Part shown: positions 52,660 to 62,837 of the stretch, piece after piece
Position numbering within the stretch: the first letter of the stretch is position 1
How the letters are laid out: the number at the start of each line of letters is the position of its first letter
Source of the DNA: Vibrio splendidus
Lineage (GTDB): Bacteria; Pseudomonadota; Gammaproteobacteria; Enterobacterales; Vibrionaceae
DNA: 64,000 nt
Reading direction: 5' to 3'
Assembly: GCF_001557875.1 (NCBI RefSeq)
Contig: NZ_LNRF01000001.1
Coordinates: 1,116,001-1,180,000 of the forward strand
Position numbers and translations under genes: made by a program
Notes under the pieces: generated by a model
What the model was told of the DNA's origin: nothing
Seen by the model: the letters and a program-made list of their open reading frames with translations, nothing else
Databases searched by the model: none

Positions 52660-53631
52660 ATGATAGAAAAGGGATCTTCGATGCGCATATTGCTGGTTGA
52701 TGACGTTCAACTAGACAGGATGCAACTTGCTATTCGACTCAAGCAGCTGGGTCATATTGTAGAAGCTGTCGGTAGCGGAAAAGAAGCCCTGAATGTTTAT
52801 TCTGATTTTGATCCTGAACTTGTGTTGCTTGATATCAGCATGCCAGAAATGGATGGTTTTGAGGTTGCTAACGAGGTTCGTAGGCAATTCCCAGAATGGG
52901 TTCCTATCATCTTTTTGAGTGGTCATGAAGAACCTGAAATGATTGCGAAAGCGATTGATGCTGGTGGGGATGATTATCTGATAAAGCCTGTGAACAAAGT
53001 TGTTTTGAATTCCAAGTTGATTGCGATGCAGCGTATCGCGCATATGAGGCGAGAGTTAAAACAGAGTACCGCCAAGCTCGAAGAGCTGAATATCCTCCTG
53101 CAGCAACAAGCCAATGAAGATGGCCTGACTAAATTGTATAACCGTCGATATATGGACACTAAGCTTGAAGAGAGCATAGCGTGGCATGGAAGACGTAATA
53201 TATCCATGACAGTCATATTACTAGATGTAGACTTCTTTAAGCCTTACAACGATAATTACGGCCATATTCAAGGGGATAAGTGCTTGCAAGAGCTTGCTAA
53301 TACCTTGAGGCTGCTTTTTGTTCGAGCGGGAGAGTTTGTCGGTCGCTATGGCGGTGAAGAGTTTGTTCTTATTTTAAGTGATACGGATAGTGATGCTGCT
53401 ATGCAACAGGCGATACGTATAAAAGAAGCGTTACATGAAATGAATTACGTCCACGATTATTCAACGGTGTCCGATAGAGTGACAGCGTCACAAGGTGTAT
53501 TGTCATTTGTACCAGAAGGTGGTGAATCTATCGCCTCTATTTACGAAAAGGTTGACCAAGCGCTTTATCAAGCGAAACAAACTGGCAGAAATACCTTTAT
53601 ACAACGCAACATTTTAGAGCTAGCACGTTAG
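52660..53631 (+). CDS. Diguanylate cyclase with N-terminal receiver domain (REC-GGDEF)
   Basis: A 323-residue response regulator. REC domain about 8-125: acidic pair VDDVQLD, phosphoacceptor Asp in LLDISMPEMDG, and the Lys of DDYLIKPVNK. A short coiled-coil linker follows, then a GGDEF domain (DGLTKLYNRRYMD, active GGEEF motif at GRYGGEEF). It makes c-di-GMP when phosphorylated. No I-site RxxD is evident just before GGEEF. Starts at 52660 or 52681 are both backed by good ribosome sites. The histidine kinase partner is not adjacent. Confidence 0.9.
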   Translation: MIEKGSSMRILLVDDVQLDRMQLAIRLKQLGHIVEAVGSGKEALNVYSDFDPELVLLDISMPEMDGFEVANEVRRQFPEWVPIIFLSGHEEPEMIAKAIDAGGDDYLIKPVNKVVLNSKLIAMQRIAHMRRELKQSTAKLEELNILLQQQANEDGLTKLYNRRYMDTKLEESIAWHGRRNISMTVILLDVDFFKPYNDNYGHIQGDKCLQELANTLRLLFVRAGEFVGRYGGEEFVLILSDTDSDAAMQQAIRIKEALHEMNYVHDYSTVSDRVTASQGVLSFVPEGGESIASIYEKVDQALYQAKQTGRNTFIQRNILELAR

Positions 53632-53696
53632 TTGATGAGCTCTTTTAGATATTTGAATTTATACTTTACTAGCATTTGAGCTAGGAAATGCTTTAA

Positions 53697-54740
53697 GTGA
53701 TAAAAGAAATGCCACATTCAAAGTCATTTTCTGTGACTAACACCTATTGGGCGCTTGCGGTTCCTCTATTTTTAACCGCGGCTCCTCTATTTTTAACAAC
53801 AGTGTCAACCACCGTATATGCCAGCACTCTGTCTGATCTCTTCCGTAAGGAATTAGAGCAGCGCTTTGCTACCAGTGTATTACTTAATGATACTGATGTT
53901 TTTACCTTTGGTATCAATAATTTCGATCCAAATAAAGTGTTGAGCTTGGATAATGAAGATATTGGTTCGAATGATTCAGTGAGTCGCCGACAAAACATCA
54001 CCTCCCTCAGTCTCCCTTATACATTTGAACTACCAAGTTACATTGAAGACAACCATCAAGAGGTAACACTACGCTTATCAGCATTGCGGATTGAGAATGA
54101 TGTAGAATATACATCAACAATCAAAAGTGACTTTCAAAAAGAGTCGGTGGTTTCCGGATACGTGGAATTTGCGAATATATCCCAGTTAGATGAACACTGG
54201 AGCTTCAGTTCGGCAATTGGTAACCATATCTCATATTACCGTAATGACTTTGAATATCGTTCTTCACTGCTTGAACCTATTCAAGATCAATTGGACGGGC
54301 TCTATTATAATACTGATGCATGGGCATACATCATTGAGCCTAAGATCAAGCTGACTTTCGAAGACAAGAATGATTGGGGCAAATACAAGCTTAGTACCAG
54401 TTGGCACTACTTTAATGGTGTAGGTTGGGGAGAAGCCAATAACGGTGATATCGGAAACCCTGAAGGTTGGTATATCGCTAATGAGGCCAAGATTTTTTAT
54501 GATCTAGTACGTTGGGATAAAAATATCACATCAATGTACTCAAGTATTAGAAGAATTGATATTGGCGGTGACACCGTGGCTTCTATGGGTACCACTTCTT
54601 ACTATGAGGGTAGTGTAGGTTGGTTGCTTAATCCAAATCTATTTAATGAATGGGTCGATAATGTGGGAATTGGATTTACGATCAACTACGGAAGTAGTTT
54701 AAAAGGGGGGAGCTTAGTTATCTTCTTTAACCAAGATTAA
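53697..54740 (+). CDS. Solitary outer-membrane autotransporter barrel protein
   Basis: A 347-residue secreted barrel protein that I match to the Vibrio 'solitary outer membrane autotransporter beta-barrel domain' family (PF11557). The signal peptide region (about 10-42) contains a tandem copy PLFLTAAPLFLTT, coded by a near-repeat of 18 bases. The rest alternates strand-like stretches (WSFSSAIGNHISYYRND, DKNDWGKYKLSTSWHYF, VDNVGIGFTINYGSSL). There is no passenger domain, so it is not a classic type V secretor. The C-terminus ends VIFFNQD rather than with the usual terminal Phe. Start GTG at 53697 (AGGA upstream) or ATG at 53709. Confidence 0.72.
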   Translation: MIKEMPHSKSFSVTNTYWALAVPLFLTAAPLFLTTVSTTVYASTLSDLFRKELEQRFATSVLLNDTDVFTFGINNFDPNKVLSLDNEDIGSNDSVSRRQNITSLSLPYTFELPSYIEDNHQEVTLRLSALRIENDVEYTSTIKSDFQKESVVSGYVEFANISQLDEHWSFSSAIGNHISYYRNDFEYRSSLLEPIQDQLDGLYYNTDAWAYIIEPKIKLTFEDKNDWGKYKLSTSWHYFNGVGWGEANNGDIGNPEGWYIANEAKIFYDLVRWDKNITSMYSSIRRIDIGGDTVASMGTTSYYEGSVGWLLNPNLFNEWVDNVGIGFTINYGSSLKGGSLVIFFNQD

Positions 54741-54772
54741 GCTCCCTTTAGTCTAGTTATCAACACTTACGT

Positions 54773-56014
54773 TTAGCTATCAACACATAGCTTGTTTCGA
54801 CCAGTTTCTTTCGCTTTGTAAAGCGCTTTGTCGGCAAGCTTTAATACTTCTTCAGGGTGTTTGGTAGTCGTGCTATCAGACAACCCAATGCTTACTGTCA
54901 CATTTACTACTTCCGATGGTTTGCCGTTCTTACCACGCTTTTTCATACCCACCTCATGATCATCAGGACGCTCGTGGCTATTACGAATCGTCATGTCGTA
55001 GCTCTGAATCTCGGAAATCAAAGTTTGAAGGTGTTCTTTAACTTGTTCCGAGTATTTGCCTTTAAAAATGATCGTGAACTCTTCACCACCATAGCGATAA
55101 GCTTTAGCTCCACCCGTGGTCTCTCTCAATATACGTGCTACTAGCTTCAATACGTCGTCGCCAATGTCATGGCCGTAAGTATCGTTAAATTTTTTGAAAT
55201 GATCGATATCGACCATGGCCATTGAATACTTACGTCCTAGATGCTTCATATCCACTTCTAAGGCATGTCGGCCAGGGATGTTAGTCAATTGGTCATTAAA
55301 GGCCATATCGTGGCTGGCAGACATCACATAAACGATGATCAAAGTGCCTGATAACGAGAACATTGTGCTAGAGATATATTGCACGTCAAAGAAGATGAAC
55401 GTACAAGAAGAAAGCAGGATTGCGCTATAAACGACAACATCAATAGAGCGGTTATACACCAACACAAGAATGGCTGTAAGGCCAAGTAAGCAAAGGCTAT
55501 ATAACACTAGAACCAAAGGCAGTTTTGAGAAATCTCTGACAACAAAAAGAAGGCCTTCACTCCATGATTCAAACCCACCAGCATGGAAGTGAGAAACGAT
55601 CAATTGTGCCCAAACCATGAAAAGAACCAGAACGATGGCGTAGAGGAGCATGGATTTTGAGTTTACGCCGTTGTCAGGGAATGCATACACCAATAAACAG
55701 GTTACAGGAACTAATGCCGCAAGAAGCGATAGTTCTAACAAAGTCGTTCCGGTATTAAGAGGCGTTTGTAAGCGAACTTGGATGATCAGGTATGCTACTA
55801 GCATGGTTGATGACACCATGGCCATACGCCCTTGTCTGAATGTATGGCATAGTAAAACGGCAACGCTCAATAGGATATATGGAAGGTTGCTAGCAAACCC
55901 TAAGTTTGAATCCGTCACAAGAATGACGTTGTTCATACCAGCGAGTATAATTGCCAATAAAAATAGGGGGAAGCAAAATCGAAACATGCTCGACGTTACA
56001 AAAGAAGATGCCAT
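54773..56014 (-). CDS. Membrane diguanylate cyclase (GGDEF)
   Basis: A 413-residue protein. The first 235 residues form about eight transmembrane helices (for example PLFLLAIILAGMNNVILV and LYSLCLLGLTAILVLVY) with no known sensor domain name. A GGDEF domain (about 240-413) follows: DQLTNIPGRHALEVD, the metal-binding VDIDHFKKFND, and active-site YRYGGEEF. A conserved I-site RxxD is not seen before GGEEF (position reads TGGAKAY). It makes c-di-GMP. It converges on the solitary barrel gene, 32 bases away, with no strong terminator visible. Confidence 0.9.
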   Translation of the reverse strand: MASSFVTSSMFRFCFPLFLLAIILAGMNNVILVTDSNLGFASNLPYILLSVAVLLCHTFRQGRMAMVSSTMLVAYLIIQVRLQTPLNTGTTLLELSLLAALVPVTCLLVYAFPDNGVNSKSMLLYAIVLVLFMVWAQLIVSHFHAGGFESWSEGLLFVVRDFSKLPLVLVLYSLCLLGLTAILVLVYNRSIDVVVYSAILLSSCTFIFFDVQYISSTMFSLSGTLIIVYVMSASHDMAFNDQLTNIPGRHALEVDMKHLGRKYSMAMVDIDHFKKFNDTYGHDIGDDVLKLVARILRETTGGAKAYRYGGEEFTIIFKGKYSEQVKEHLQTLISEIQSYDMTIRNSHERPDDHEVGMKKRGKNGKPSEVVNVTVSIGLSDSTTTKHPEEVLKLADKALYKAKETGRNKLCVDS

Positions 56015-56508
56015 TTATTTGGTGAGCCTAACTATACTGATGATCTTATAATTTAATTTTATACGTAGGATACGGTTAAACAAGCGAATACCAAGTTTTT
56101 TGCCTAAATCAGAGCAAAAACATAGTCATAGGTCGCTAATGGTGCAACCATTTTTATATGTTTTTGAGTTGCTATTAACCATAGAACGAACTACATAGTA
56201 TATATGAGAAATAAATTAGTCGTTATAGATACTTAACAAAATCTTGGTGGTTCTTGCTTGAGGCTTAAAGTCGACATGATGACTCACAATCGAACAACGA
56301 AAAATTTGTAACGAAGTTAGGGTAAGTTCGCTATGTTGTATTGGGAAATCTTATCGGCGTTGTAGAAAGTTCAACTATGGAAAGAACCTAGTTATGGAAA
56401 GCTGTTCAATTGAATTCTATTAGCTCTCTGTAGCCGCTAGTCAGTACTGCTTGAATAAGCTTAGAAACGACTGCTATTAGGAAAAACCGCTACAAATGGA
56501 GGTGTGGT
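56015..56508. other. Intergenic region (494 bp), AT-rich, no gene seen
   Basis: It must hold the divergent promoters of the membrane diguanylate cyclase and of the ComFB-like gene. I see a short direct repeat TATGGAAAG(A/C) at about 56368 and 56393, but no strong hairpin, riboswitch or operator. It is the longest featureless gap in the window. Confidence 0.5.
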
Positions 56509-56877
56509 ATGCAAATTAGTGTTGATGTACATAACTATATGGAAACTCTGGTTGGTCACGTTTTGGCTACCGAGGAATATGTGTCTAATTATACCAACGA
56601 ACAGCTGGCTGATCTTGCGTGCTTGGCTTTAGGGCAGCTTAAACCTATTTATATTCGTTTCGATATCGATTTTCTTTCGGCATTACCAGAAGACAAACTG
56701 GTGCTCTATAAACGAAATAGTGAGATTGCGGTCAAGAATGCGGAAAGCATGATTATTGACGATAGAAGACGCGAACGTGACGACAATGTGCCCGTTATAT
56801 TTAGTCAACACAATTTTGATGAAGATGTAGAATTGCAATGGTATGAAAAGCCATTGTTGAACCGCAAACACTCATGA
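56509..56877 (+). CDS. ComFB family protein (c-di-GMP/c-di-AMP receptor type)
   Basis: A 122-residue protein matching ComFB (PF10719): VHNYMETLVGHVL, NEQLADLACLALGQLKPIYIRFDIDFLSALP is the family core with a conserved Cys. Family members in cyanobacteria and Bacillus have been reported as cyclic-dinucleotide binders; that role is likely but unproven here. Two GGDEF genes lie upstream (52660-53631, 54773-56014). A strong GGAGGTG ribosome site precedes the ATG. A HlyU-family gene follows after 39 bp and may be co-transcribed. Confidence 0.8.
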   Translation: MQISVDVHNYMETLVGHVLATEEYVSNYTNEQLADLACLALGQLKPIYIRFDIDFLSALPEDKLVLYKRNSEIAVKNAESMIIDDRRRERDDNVPVIFSQHNFDEDVELQWYEKPLLNRKHS

Positions 56878-56916
56878 TAGTTTAGGGTTAATACGGTCAT
56901 TTAAGGAGTATAAAAC

Positions 56917-57198
56917 GTGGGATTTTTTTCTAGATTATTTGGTGGCAAAGAAAAAACCGAACAAAAAGTAGAGATTGAACCAATCGAATATAAAGGCTTC
57001 AATATCTATCAAGATGCCATTGCAGAATCTGGTCAATACCGTGTTGCTGGGCGAATCGAGAAAGAATTCGATGGTGAAATCAAAACTCACCGTTTCATTC
57101 GTTCAGATGTTGTTTCAAACAAACAAGATGCCGATGAATTGATGCTTAAAAAATCGCAGATGTTTATCGACCAAATGGGCGACAATATATTTAGCTAA
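56917..57198 (+). CDS. HlyU family (PF10115) small protein
   Basis: A 93-residue protein with an N-terminal GFFSRLFGG stretch, then a beta-rich domain (EYKGFNIYQDAIAESGQYRVAGRIEKEFDGE) and HRFIRSDVVSNKQDADELMLKKSQMFIDQMGD. It matches PF10115, which databases call a HlyU transcriptional activator, although the well-known HlyU of V. cholerae is an ArsR-type protein and different. So the name should be taken with care. Start is GTG at 56917 with AAGGAG eight bases upstream. A terminator follows. Confidence 0.75.
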   Translation: MGFFSRLFGGKEKTEQKVEIEPIEYKGFNIYQDAIAESGQYRVAGRIEKEFDGEIKTHRFIRSDVVSNKQDADELMLKKSQMFIDQMGDNIFS

Positions 57199-57233
57199 CC
57201 AATTAGGGTTAGAATTGATGTTGGTCATAATTT

Positions 57234-57271
57234 AGAGAGCTTTCAGTGTATATGCTGAAGGCTCTTTTTAG
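57234..57271 (+). terminator. Rho-independent terminator
   Basis: GAGAGCTTTCAG and CTGAAGGCTCTT form a 12-bp stem with a G-T pair and an eight-base loop, then TTTTT. Confidence 0.85.
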
Positions 57272-57497
57272 TTTTAGGGATAAAGAACAGCTAGAAGGTT
57301 GTTATTTAAAGGATTATTTGCAAGTGGTTTGACCTCTTTGTTCGAGAGGCTCGTCATTTCTTCAAATGAAGCGCTCAAAATCCATCCAAATCGTTATAAG
57401 TAATAACTTTTCCTGTTCTTTGAACAAAACGCTTGAAGTATTAGTTGTCGTTAGATACAAACGAATAAGTCATTGTGCCAATAGTCAAGGAATAGCT

Positions 57498-59045
57498 ATG
57501 CAAATTGGTGTACCAAGAGAAACACTCGCAGGTGAAACGCGAGTCGCTGCTTCGCCGAAATCGGTAGAACAGCTTCTAAAATTAGGATTTGAAGTTTGTG
57601 TTGAATCACAAGCAGGTGCGTTAGCAAGTTTTGAAGATGCAGCTTATGAACAAGCTGGAGCAAAAGTTGTTACCGCAGATGAAGCTTGGAAATCCGATAT
57701 TATCTTTAAAGTTAACGCTCCGATCGTTGACGAGTCTAAAAATGAAATCGATCTACTTAAAGATGGCGCAACATTGGTCAGCTTTATTTGGCCTGCTCAA
57801 AATCCTGAATTAATGGAACAATTGTCCAGTCGTAACATCAATGTGATGGCGATGGATTCTGTACCTCGTATTTCAAGAGCTCAAGCGCTAGATGCATTGA
57901 GTTCTATGGCTAACATCGCGGGCTATCGTGCGGTTGTTGAAGCGGCGCATGAATTTGGTCGATTCTTCACGGGTCAAATTACCGCGGCAGGTAAAGTTCC
58001 ACCAGCAAAAGTACTGGTTGCTGGTGCGGGTGTTGCTGGCCTAGCGGCAATTGGCGCTGCGGGTAGTTTGGGTGCGATCGTTCGTTCGTTCGATGTTCGT
58101 CCTGAAGTAAAAGAGCAAGTCGAGTCTATGGGCGCTGAATTCTTGGAAGTCGATTTCAAGGAAGATACCAGCGCGGGTGATGGCTACGCAAAAGAGATGT
58201 CTGAAGCATTCAACAAGAAAGCGGAAGAGCTTTATGCGGCTCAAGCGAAAGACGTTGACATCATCATTACAACGGCACTGATTCCAGGTCGTCCGGCACC
58301 TAAGCTGATTACTAAAGAGATGGTAGACAGCATGAGTGCAGGTAGCGTTATCGTTGACCTTGCAGCTGCGAATGGCGGTAACTGTGAATACACGGTTGCA
58401 GATCAAGTGATCACAACCGCTAATGGCGTAAAAGTTGTTGGTTACACCGATATGGTTGGTCGACTGCCGACTCAGTCATCTCAGCTATACGCGACTAACC
58501 TAGTCAACCTACTGAAGCTGCTATGTAAAGAGAAAGATGGCAACATCAATATTGACTTTGAAGATGTCGTGTTGCGTGGCGTAACTGTGGTTAAAGAGGG
58601 CGAAGTTACTTGGCCTGCACCACCAATTCAAGTGTCAGCTCAACCACAACAAGTTAAACCTGAAGAAGCTAAAGCTCCACCGAAGGTTCAACAACCTGTG
58701 TCTCCAGTCAAGAAAGTCGCCGGCATTGCAATTGCGGTTGGTGCTTTCGCTTGGATAGCGTCGGTTGCTCCTGCTGCGTTCTTATCTCACTTTACCGTTT
58801 TTGTTCTCGCTTGTGTGGTGGGTTATTACGTAGTTTGGAATGTAAGCCATTCTCTGCATACGCCTTTGATGTCCGTGACTAACGCGATTTCAGGTATCAT
58901 TGTAGTCGGTGCACTGTTACAGGTAGGACAAGGAAGTGGCGTCGTCACGTTCTTATCATTTATTGCCGTATTAATTGCAAGTATCAATATCTTTGGTGGC
59001 TTTACTGTGACCAAACGTATGCTTGAAATGTTCCGTAAAGACTAA
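57498..59045 (+). CDS. pntA: NAD(P) transhydrogenase subunit alpha PntA
   Basis: A 515-residue protein. The N-terminal NAD-binding part ([39 protein letters not shown]) is followed by a linker rich in Pro, Gln and Lys (about 385-425) and four membrane helices. It works with PntB to make NADPH from NADH driven by the proton force. Start at 57498 has AAGGA upstream; the longer frame from 57366 would add 44 residues that do not belong to the family. Confidence 0.94.
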   Translation: MQIGVPRETLAGETRVAASPKSVEQLLKLGFEVCVESQAGALASFEDAAYEQAGAKVVTADEAWKSDIIFKVNAPIVDESKNEIDLLKDGATLVSFIWPAQNPELMEQLSSRNINVMAMDSVPRISRAQALDALSSMANIAGYRAVVEAAHEFGRFFTGQITAAGKVPPAKVLVAGAGVAGLAAIGAAGSLGAIVRSFDVRPEVKEQVESMGAEFLEVDFKEDTSAGDGYAKEMSEAFNKKAEELYAAQAKDVDIIITTALIPGRPAPKLITKEMVDSMSAGSVIVDLAAANGGNCEYTVADQVITTANGVKVVGYTDMVGRLPTQSSQLYATNLVNLLKLLCKEKDGNINIDFEDVVLRGVTVVKEGEVTWPAPPIQVSAQPQQVKPEEAKAPPKVQQPVSPVKKVAGIAIAVGAFAWIASVAPAAFLSHFTVFVLACVVGYYVVWNVSHSLHTPLMSVTNAISGIIVVGALLQVGQGSGVVTFLSFIAVLIASINIFGGFTVTKRMLEMFRKD

Positions 59046-59055
59046 GGAGTAACAG

Positions 59056-60453
59056 ATGTCTGAAGGATTAGTACAAGCAGCTTATATTGTTGCTGCTGTA
59101 TTCTTTATAATGAGCTTGGCTGGGTTATCGAAACAGGAATCTGCACGTGCAGGTAACTATTACGGTATCACAGGTATGGCAATCGCGTTGATCGCAACGA
59201 TCTTTGGCCCTCATTCTGCTGGTATTGTATGGATCATCATTGCTATGGTGATCGGTGGTGGTATTGGTATCCACTACGCAAGAAAAGTAGAAATGACTGA
59301 GATGCCTGAGCTGGTGGCAATTCTGCATAGCTTCGTAGGTATGGCGGCGGTACTTGTGGGTTACAACAGCTATATTGATCCACCTGCTGCTGTTTCTATC
59401 AACCCTGCAGATATTCATGCAGAGCACGTTATCCACCTAGTGGAAGTGTTCCTTGGCGTGTTTATCGGTGCGGTGACGTTTACAGGTTCTATTGTTGCGT
59501 TTGGTAAGCTTCGCGGCGTTATCTCTTCGTCTGCATTGAACATCCCTCATAAGCACAAGTGGAACCTAGCGGCTATCGTTGCTTCTACATTGCTAATGAT
59601 TATGTTCGTTAAAGCGGACGGCAGCATGTTCGCGCTTATGGTGATGACACTTATCGCATTCGCATTCGGTTACCACCTAGTGGCATCGATTGGCGGCGCA
59701 GATATGCCAGTGGTTGTCTCTATGCTTAACTCGTACTCTGGTTGGGCAGCGGCGGCGGCAGGCTTCATGCTTGCAAACGATCTGCTTATCGTAACAGGTG
59801 CATTGGTTGGTTCGTCAGGTGCGATTCTGTCTTACATCATGTGTAAGGCGATGAACCGTTCGTTTATTAGCGTTATTGCTGGTGGATTCGGCCAAGAAGT
59901 GGTTGTGTCTGATGGCGATGAAGAGCAGGGTGAGCACCGCGAAACATCAGCTGAAGATGTAGCTGACATGTTGAAAAACTCAAAGTCTGTCATCATTACC
60001 CCAGGATACGGCATGGCTGTAGCTCAAGCTCAATACCCAGTGCATGAAATCACTGAGAAGCTACGAGCGCAGGGCATCAATGTTCGATTTGGTATCCACC
60101 CAGTTGCTGGTAGGTTACCGGGTCACATGAACGTACTCCTTGCTGAAGCGAAAGTGCCTTACGATATCGTTCTTGAAATGGACGAAATCAACGATGACTT
60201 AAGTGAGACAGATACTGTATTGGTTATTGGTGCAAATGATACCGTTAACCCAGCTGCGCTTGAAGATCCAAACAGTCCAATTGCTGGAATGCCAGTACTT
60301 GAAGTTTGGAATGCTCAGAACGTTATCGTATTCAAACGTTCGATGAATACGGGTTACGCAGGTGTACAAAACCCATTGTTCTTCAAAGAGAACACGCAGA
60401 TGCTGTTTGGTGATGCGAAACAGAGCTGTCTAGGTATTCTAGAACATCTATAG
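59056..60453 (+). CDS. pntB: NAD(P) transhydrogenase subunit beta PntB
   Basis: A 465-residue membrane protein with about nine helices in the first 260 residues ([40 protein letters not shown]) and a C-terminal NADP-binding domain ([44 protein letters not shown]). It completes the transhydrogenase. It follows pntA by ten bases with an AAGGAG site. A strong terminator follows. Confidence 0.95.
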   Translation: MSEGLVQAAYIVAAVFFIMSLAGLSKQESARAGNYYGITGMAIALIATIFGPHSAGIVWIIIAMVIGGGIGIHYARKVEMTEMPELVAILHSFVGMAAVLVGYNSYIDPPAAVSINPADIHAEHVIHLVEVFLGVFIGAVTFTGSIVAFGKLRGVISSSALNIPHKHKWNLAAIVASTLLMIMFVKADGSMFALMVMTLIAFAFGYHLVASIGGADMPVVVSMLNSYSGWAAAAAGFMLANDLLIVTGALVGSSGAILSYIMCKAMNRSFISVIAGGFGQEVVVSDGDEEQGEHRETSAEDVADMLKNSKSVIITPGYGMAVAQAQYPVHEITEKLRAQGINVRFGIHPVAGRLPGHMNVLLAEAKVPYDIVLEMDEINDDLSETDTVLVIGANDTVNPAALEDPNSPIAGMPVLEVWNAQNVIVFKRSMNTGYAGVQNPLFFKENTQMLFGDAKQSCLGILEHL

Positions 60454-60474
60454 AAAGCACTTTGTGTGATAACT

Positions 60475-60503
60475 AAAAAGGAGCTCGTTGAGCTCCTTTT
60501 TTT
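60475..60503 (+). terminator. Rho-independent terminator of pntAB
   Basis: AAAAAGGAGCTC, a three-base loop, and GAGCTCCTTTTTTT. Confidence 0.92.
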
Positions 60504-60730
60504 GTCCTTATTAAGTTGCTTTATTCAAAACTAATAACAATTAGGACGTGGAAACTGGCGTAAAACGTATTCGAATGATCGTTGGATTAATCCACTAAAC
60601 TTGTGAGTACGCTTGTGCAACACAATTCTAATATAATGGTATTTATTGTTATAACTCGCCATTACTACTGTTTTTCATGCGGTTAAAAATTTATCTTTGA
60701 TAGCGAATGGTATATATTTGTTTGATCTAT

Positions 60731-62203
60731 ATGAATTTGCGTTGGTTTGTGATCATCAAAAGAACATTTACTCTTCTTATCGCTACGTTATCTGTGTCTG
60801 CAAACGCATTTGCTGACTCTTTGCCTGAGCGTATCGATAATTTCACCAAACTTTTTGATCATGAAACCGCAATCGAATCTTATGATATTCGAGTGCTGCA
60901 GGCTGATTATCCAACACGCTTGATCATGCCGTCTTCTATGTTGCCACAAACTGCAGAGTATCCGTTAAAAGACATCCAGCGTTTATATCAGTTATCAAAA
61001 ACGTGTAGCGGAAAACTACCGTTAAGCCCTTTGATTACAGAACCCTTGGTTTTTACTCGTGCAATGTGCAAAGGAACTAAGCTTTCTGATCGCTGGTTTA
61101 GCCGTAGTGGTTTGATTCACCCTGGTGGTGGTTCTTATGCGGCGAGATATGTAGAAAAATATCCAGACAAGTTCGACTCTCTAAAACGTTTTATGCATAT
61201 TCAAGAGCGCCCAAACACAGAGCATGATGAACTTTTATCTCGTCTACAAAACATGGACAGTGAGGCCATCACAGCACTATTAGCAGGTGCGAGCATGTTT
61301 GTAGAGCTTGACGAAATGTGGGTAAAGCGCGGCGATAGATATTACCTGTACAAAGAATCAGTTTGGAATGAAAACGCAACACTTTCTGGCTTATCGTTCA
61401 GTTTGTCTTCAGAAGGTAAAAGCTGCTTCGTACAACGCGGCAATGTGTGTTGGGAAATAGAAGATCATTCAGAGCTTCTGCAAGTTGCCATGTTTATCTT
61501 GGTGGTTGCCAACATCATGCTTGTTTTGGGTTGGGCGATTTACCGTTGGAACAGTAAGAAACAAGAGATGAAGAGCCGTATGCTGGTTCTTCAAATTCTA
61601 ACGCACGAATTAAGAACGCCGATTGCGAGTTTGTCATTGACGGTTGAAGGGTTCAGACGCGAGTTCGAACACTTACCTGAATCAGTATATGATGAGTTTC
61701 GCCGGCTGTGCGAAGATACGCGCCGTTTGAGGCAGTTGGCAGAAGCCAGTAAAGACTATTTGCAATCAGACAACCAACCCTTGGCGACAGAGTGGGTACC
61801 AAGTGTGGAGGAGTGGCTTCAATACAAAGTTGAAGAAGACTTTGCTCCAGGTATAGAACTTCGCGTAAACAAAGATATTGCTGCAAAAGTAAACGTATAT
61901 TGGTTAGGAACGTGTATCGACAACCTGATCAGAAATGCCGTGAAATACGGTGTAGCTCCAGTGATACTAGAACTGAATACTTCTGACAAGAAGCTGACAT
62001 TCAAAGTTATAGATAATGGAGACTTGTCTCGCAAAGATTGGGGGCAACTAAGAAAGCCATTCGTAAGTAAGAGTGGACTCGGTTTAGGTCTGACGATAGT
62101 TGAATCTATGGTCGGGAAAATGGGCGGTCACATGACGCTTATCGGCCCCCCAACAACATTTATTTTGGAGATACCTTGTGAAACAGACATTGCTTCTCGT
62201 TGA
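60731..62203 (+). CDS. vxrA: Sensor histidine kinase VxrA (DUF3404 sensor)
   Basis: A 490-residue kinase: signal peptide about 1-28, a periplasmic DUF3404 sensor (about 30-255) with four cysteines (TCSGKLP, AMCKGT, SCFVQRGNVCW), a transmembrane helix at about 258-280, an H-box LTHELRTPIASLSL with the phospho-His, and an ATPase domain (DNLIRNAVKYG, SGLGLGLTIVE). In V. cholerae VxrAB (also called WigKR) controls type VI secretion, biofilm and cell-wall stress responses. The start at 60731 is chosen because it gives a tidy signal peptide; ATG at 60707 also possible. It overlaps vxrB by 26 bases. Confidence 0.9.
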   Translation: MNLRWFVIIKRTFTLLIATLSVSANAFADSLPERIDNFTKLFDHETAIESYDIRVLQADYPTRLIMPSSMLPQTAEYPLKDIQRLYQLSKTCSGKLPLSPLITEPLVFTRAMCKGTKLSDRWFSRSGLIHPGGGSYAARYVEKYPDKFDSLKRFMHIQERPNTEHDELLSRLQNMDSEAITALLAGASMFVELDEMWVKRGDRYYLYKESVWNENATLSGLSFSLSSEGKSCFVQRGNVCWEIEDHSELLQVAMFILVVANIMLVLGWAIYRWNSKKQEMKSRMLVLQILTHELRTPIASLSLTVEGFRREFEHLPESVYDEFRRLCEDTRRLRQLAEASKDYLQSDNQPLATEWVPSVEEWLQYKVEEDFAPGIELRVNKDIAAKVNVYWLGTCIDNLIRNAVKYGVAPVILELNTSDKKLTFKVIDNGDLSRKDWGQLRKPFVSKSGLGLGLTIVESMVGKMGGHMTLIGPPTTFILEIPCETDIASR

Positions 62204-62837
62204 AGATGATAAAAATTTAGCTGACGGTTTATTAGTTAGCCTTGAGCAAGCTGGATATGAATGTTTGCATGCAGAACTGATCTCTGAAGTTGAAGGCTAT
62301 TGGGAGCAAGCGGATCTAGTTATCCTAGACCGTCAACTCCCTGATGGTGACTCAGTAGATTCGCTTCCAGGTTGGAAGAAAAAGAAAGATGTTCCTGTAA
62401 TCCTGCTAACGGCTCTTGTGACAGTAAAAGACAAAGTCGCGGGCTTAGACTCAGGTGCGAATGATTACCTCACTAAGCCATTCGCAGAGGCTGAGCTTTT
62501 TGCTCGAATTCGAGCTCAACTTCGTCTACCAGACGCTGAAGAACAAGACGCATCAAAAGTTATCGCTCAAAACCTTGTTATTGATAAAGCGACTCGTGAA
62601 GTGTTTTTCAACGAGCTAGAAGTAACCTTAACTCGTACTGAGTTTGACCTACTGCTGTTTTTGGCAAGTAATCTTGGCCGTGTTTTCACACGTGACGAGC
62701 TGCTTGACCATGTATGGGGTTACAACCATTTCCCAACAACACGTACAGTAGACACCCACGTTCTGCAACTAAGACAGAAATTACCTGGTCTAGAAATCGA
62801 AACGCTACGTGGCGTTGGTTACAAGATGAAAGCGTAA
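62178..62837 (+). CDS. vxrB: Response regulator VxrB
   Basis: A 219-residue OmpR-type regulator. REC domain about 3-115: acidic pair VEDDKNL, the phosphoacceptor Asp in VILDRQLPDG, Thr in LLTALV and Lys in YLTKPFAE. The winged-helix output about 130-217 (ELEVTLTRTEFDLLLFLASNLGRVFTRDELL in the helices, VDTHVLQLRQKL). VxrB is the partner of VxrA and activates type VI secretion and cell-wall genes. Its stop codon overlaps the ATG of vxrC (TAATGA). Confidence 0.94.
   Translation: MKQTLLLVEDDKNLADGLLVSLEQAGYECLHAELISEVEGYWEQADLVILDRQLPDGDSVDSLPGWKKKKDVPVILLTALVTVKDKVAGLDSGANDYLTKPFAEAELFARIRAQLRLPDAEEQDASKVIAQNLVIDKATREVFFNELEVTLTRTEFDLLLFLASNLGRVFTRDELLDHVWGYNHFPTTRTVDTHVLQLRQKLPGLEIETLRGVGYKMKA

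Noticed and set aside
57366..57497. Longer N-terminus of PntA
   Set aside because: The 44 added residues do not belong to the family; AAGGA precedes the ATG at 57498.
62714..62836. Longer N-terminus of VxrC
   Set aside because: It would read through the end of vxrB in another frame and hide the signal peptide.
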